Source of the DNA: Henriciella pelagia
Lineage (GTDB): Bacteria; Pseudomonadota; Alphaproteobacteria; Caulobacterales; Hyphomonadaceae
DNA length: 64,000 nucleotides
Reading direction: 5' to 3'
NCBI RefSeq assembly: GCF_002088945.1
Contig: NZ_NCSU01000007.1
Location: 992,001-1,056,000 of the forward strand
The position numbers and the translations under genes are program-made. Positions 61,716 to 64,000 of this stretch are shown one piece after another (position 1 is the first letter of the stretch; the number at the start of each line of letters is the position of its first letter). The notes under the pieces were generated by a model. It did not search any database. It was not told where the DNA came from and saw only the letters and a program-made list of their open reading frames with translations.

Positions 61716-62426
61716 ATGGCAGAGAAACTCAAATCAGCGGAGATGACTCCCGGACCAGGCTTCATGATCCGGAACAATTTCCCGCGGCCACCCAAGGAAA
61801 TCATCGAAGGGTTCGCCGAATTCGAAACGGCGGATGTCTCTGACAGCCTGAACCGGCTCTACGCGATGAATGGCGAAATCCGGAACCTGTCGAATGACAA
61901 GGAACTTCTCGGCCCGGCGCTGACCGTCAAGCTTTACCCCGGCGACAATCTGATGATCCACAAGACGCTGGACATCGCAAAGCCGGGTGACGTTGTCGTT
62001 GTCGACTGCAGCGGCGCCATGACCAATGCCGTCTTCGGCGACCTCGTTGCAAACAAGGCGACCTATCGTGGCATTGCCGGTTTCATCATTGATGGCCTCA
62101 TTCGCGACCTTCCGGGTGTTCAGGAAACCGGTATGCCGGTCTATGCGCGCGGCACGACGCCGTTCGGCCCGCTGCATCGCGGTCCAGGTGAGATCAACAC
62201 GCCAATCAGCTGCGGCGGTGTCGTTGTCCATCCCGGCGATATCATCAAGGCCGACCTGACCGGCATCGCCGTCGTTCCACGCGACTATGGTGCGGAAATC
62301 CTTGAGCGCCTTCGCGCCAGCAAGGCACGTCAGGCCGCTTATGTGGAAGACGTCAAGCGCGGCGTGTTCTCCAATGCCTGGGTCGAGGAGCAACTGCGCT
62401 CCACCGGGTGCGCGTTCAACGACTAG
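61716..62426 (+). CDS. RraA-like / HMG-aldolase-fold protein
   Basis: A 236-residue protein of the RraA-like family (4-hydroxy-4-methyl-2-oxoglutarate aldolase fold). DVVVVDCSGAMTNAVFGDLVANKATYRG and IIDGLIRDLPGVQETGMPVYAR, with the DGxxRD metal site, are family motifs; GGVVVHPGDIIKADLTGIAVVPR is typical too. Such proteins cleave branched oxo acids or regulate RNase E. Next to an oxygenase and ATP-grasp enzymes, a role in a small-molecule pathway is more likely, but the reaction is open. GGGGACA lies before the ATG. Confidence 0.85.
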   Translation: MAEKLKSAEMTPGPGFMIRNNFPRPPKEIIEGFAEFETADVSDSLNRLYAMNGEIRNLSNDKELLGPALTVKLYPGDNLMIHKTLDIAKPGDVVVVDCSGAMTNAVFGDLVANKATYRGIAGFIIDGLIRDLPGVQETGMPVYARGTTPFGPLHRGPGEINTPISCGGVVVHPGDIIKADLTGIAVVPRDYGAEILERLRASKARQAAYVEDVKRGVFSNAWVEEQLRSTGCAFND

Positions 62427-62463
62427 ACCCCGCAGCCAAGCTTTCCTCGAGAGGCTTAGACCC

Positions 62464-63543
62464 ATGTCGGTTCAACCAGTTACACGCGTCTGGCTGCGCA
62501 ACAAGCGGCGCCTGCTCGACGTGCAGGCTGGACTGGCACGGCGTCGTTTCCGCAGAATCCGGAACACCTTCTATAACAGTCTCTGGTCGGATGCGGCTGA
62601 AGCGGTTGGGGCAGAGCTTTCGCGCTGTCCCAACGGTCTCGTCCGGATCCGCAAGGGACAGGCATCCACCTTTGTCGATCACTCGGACCTGATGCTCGAC
62701 AGCGCCATCACGCTGAGACTGATGGCGAACAAGGCCATGACGTTCGATTTCATGGCAGAGACCGATCTGCGGACGCCGGCCTTTGCGAAGTTCATGCTGT
62801 CCACGATCGAGAAGGCAGAGGCGTTTCTCGCAGGCCAGAATGGGCCAGTTGTCGTCAAGCCGGCTGACGGTACAGGCGGCGGCCGCGGCGTCACGACAGG
62901 CATCAGGACCGTGCAGGCCCTGCACGCCGCCGCGCGCCATGCGGCAGGCTTCAATCAGGCCCTGATGGTGGAAGAACAACTCGTCGGAGCGTCTTTCCGT
63001 CTTGTCTATTTCGATGGCGAATTCATCGATGCGGTGCGGCGCGATTCCCCGATTGTTGTCGGCGATGGCACGTCATCGGTATCCGCACTGGTGAAAGCAG
63101 AAAATGAGCGTCGGCTGGAAGGCGAGGAGATTACAGCTCTTTCGCCTCTCATCCTGGACCAGGAAAGCCGCAATACGCTTGCCGCCTCCGGCCTGACCGC
63201 AAGCCACGTCCCGGCGGCCGACGAAGAGGTGCGCGTGAAGCTTGCCGTGAATGAGAATGGCGCTGCGCAAAACCATGTCGTGCGCGATGATGTTCACCCA
63301 AGCATTATCGACGCTGGCGCCAGGCTGGTGAAATCGTTCGGAATAAGATTTGCAGGGCTCGATGTCACAGCAAGCGATATTTCGGCGCCGCTGGGGCAGG
63401 GGGACACGATCTTCAACGAGGTCAATGTCAATCCGGGAATCCACCACCACTACCTGGTCGCCAATCGCGACCGGACGGTCGATCTCGCTCCGCTCCTTCT
63501 GAACCGGATGTTCGAAACCGGAGCCGGCACGATTACCCTATGA
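62464..63543 (+). CDS. ATP-grasp ligase, cyanophycin-synthetase/D-Ala-D-Ala-ligase-like
   Basis: A 359-residue ATP-grasp protein. VVVKPADGTGGGRGVTTGIRT (about 128-148) is the phosphate-binding loop; EEQLVGASFRLVYFDGEFIDAVRRDSP is the ATP-grasp middle, and the C-terminal DTIFNEVNVNPGIHHHYLVA holds the metal-binding Asn/Glu. These enzymes join a carboxyl to an amine using an acyl-phosphate. ATG at 62464 is chosen; an upstream in-frame reading overlaps the RraA gene. Its stop overlaps the next ATP-grasp gene by 4 bp (ATGA). Confidence 0.85.
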   Translation: MSVQPVTRVWLRNKRRLLDVQAGLARRRFRRIRNTFYNSLWSDAAEAVGAELSRCPNGLVRIRKGQASTFVDHSDLMLDSAITLRLMANKAMTFDFMAETDLRTPAFAKFMLSTIEKAEAFLAGQNGPVVVKPADGTGGGRGVTTGIRTVQALHAAARHAAGFNQALMVEEQLVGASFRLVYFDGEFIDAVRRDSPIVVGDGTSSVSALVKAENERRLEGEEITALSPLILDQESRNTLAASGLTASHVPAADEEVRVKLAVNENGAAQNHVVRDDVHPSIIDAGARLVKSFGIRFAGLDVTASDISAPLGQGDTIFNEVNVNPGIHHHYLVANRDRTVDLAPLLLNRMFETGAGTITL

Positions 63544-64000
63544 CCCAGTTCGACCCAGGCACCCCCGTCATCCTCCTTGGAGGACGCGAAAACGCAGTAT
63601 CCGTGACCCGCAATTTCGGCCGCAAGGGCATACGCATCATCGCGAGCGGCCTGCCGGGCTGCCGTTCGATGAATTCACGCTACACCAGGGAGTCCTATCC
63701 GGTCCCTGAAGGCATGACGGCCAGCCATTACTGGCGTGAGCTGCTGTTGGTGAGCGATGTGGACCGCCTGAAGGGCGCGATCATATTCCCGTTCTGCGAT
63801 GAGTCACTGGCCTTTGTAGAGGCGCACAGGGATGCCCTGGCCGAGCATTATCTGCTTGAAGAGTTCGTGCCGGAGCTGCGCCGCATCATGCTGGACAAGC
63901 AGGCGACCTTGAAGCTTGCCCGCGAAGTGGATGTCCCCGCGCCAAAATACTGGGAAATCACGTCCAGTCTGGATGTCCAGAACATTCGCGATGAGATCAC
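63540..64000 (+). CDS. ATP-grasp family protein, N-terminal part (runs off right edge)
   Basis: The start of a second ATP-grasp gene, about 153 codons in the window. TPVILLGGRENAVSVTRNFGRKGIRIIASG is the Rossmann-like N-terminal domain of carboxylate-amine ligases; IFPFCDESLAFVEAHRD and MLDKQATLKLAREVDVPAPKYWEI lead into the ATP-grasp domain. It overlaps the previous gene by 4 bp, so the two are likely cotranslated. The reaction is not readable from the fragment. Confidence 0.85.
   Translation, partial: MTQFDPGTPVILLGGRENAVSVTRNFGRKGIRIIASGLPGCRSMNSRYTRESYPVPEGMTASHYWRELLLVSDVDRLKGAIIFPFCDESLAFVEAHRDALAEHYLLEEFVPELRRIMLDKQATLKLAREVDVPAPKYWEITSSLDVQNIRDEI

Noticed and set aside
1-64000. tRNA, rRNA, CRISPR arrays, insertion sequences or prophage genes
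   Set aside because: I looked for cloverleaf-type motifs, direct repeat arrays, transposases and integrases and found none I could support.

Overview
The window is GC-rich, densely coded DNA from a free-living, probably marine alphaproteobacterium. A split cobalamin methionine synthase, an ectoine operon with its own aspartokinase, an Mla lipid system, glutathione-dependent formaldehyde oxidation, Sox genes and a perfect CtrA-type box (TTAA-N7-TTAA) together suggest a Caulobacterales/Hyphomonadaceae-like lineage. This placement is inference from gene content; no rRNA or tRNA is present to confirm it. I saw no mobile elements, CRISPR arrays, tRNAs or rRNAs.

Layout. (1) 1-5.5 kb, minus strand: a methionine/one-carbon operon. 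An ArsR-methyltransferase fusion regulator leads metF, a VOC protein, the homocysteine-binding half of methionine synthase, a LysE exporter, an FMN-binding protein, a hypothetical and then the pterin-binding half of methionine synthase, which runs off the left edge. A perfect 10-bp inverted repeat lies just upstream of the regulator. (2) 5.7-12.9 kb: MlaA and MlaC, a PRC-barrel lipoprotein, formaldehyde detoxification (class III alcohol dehydrogenase and S-formylglutathione hydrolase), VOC and GST proteins. (3) 13-19.1 kb: ectABC-ask plus an SSS-family symporter on the minus strand, with a divergent MarR-family regulator (EctR-like) and two matching 12-bp boxes between them. (4) 19.8-32.0 kb: a roughly 12-kb unidirectional minus-strand array that reads, in transcription order, XO-family molybdoenzyme (FeS and Mo subunits), flavocytochrome c (FccA/FccB), SoxX, SoxY, SoxZ, SoxA, a short ModE-like regulator, an XdhC-MocA fusion, then moaA, moaD, moaE, moaB, moaC and moeA. 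The genes are spaced tightly and many overlap by 4 bp. A second XO-family pair lies upstream (32.2-35.0 kb) behind its own terminator.

(5) 35.2-39.5 kb: a TetR-like regulator that looks broken, an orphan MlaC paralogue, galE and a pabB/trpE-type chorismate enzyme. (6) 39.9-60.7 kb: an exopolysaccharide locus. It has a Wzx-type flippase, two polymerase/ligase-like membrane proteins, an ExoY-type initiating transferase, three glycosyltransferases, a pyruvyltransferase, an acyltransferase, Wza, a Wzc-type tyrosine autokinase, an outer-membrane beta-barrel, a metallophosphoesterase, an orphan ParA ATPase and a PP-loop-like protein. (7) 61-64 kb: an iron/2-oxoglutarate oxygenase-like protein, an RraA/aldolase-fold protein and two consecutive ATP-grasp ligases, a small-molecule biosynthesis set attached to the polysaccharide locus.

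Three signals stand out. First, Moco biosynthesis, a molybdenum hydroxylase and Sox proteins are joined in one apparent transcription unit, with an atypical SoxY tail and no SoxB or SoxCD. Second, a GGGGAC(A) element recurs immediately before the starts of about twelve genes in the polysaccharide locus. Third, the dioxygenase-RraA-ATP-grasp set at the right edge may make or attach an unusual amino-acid-like decoration.
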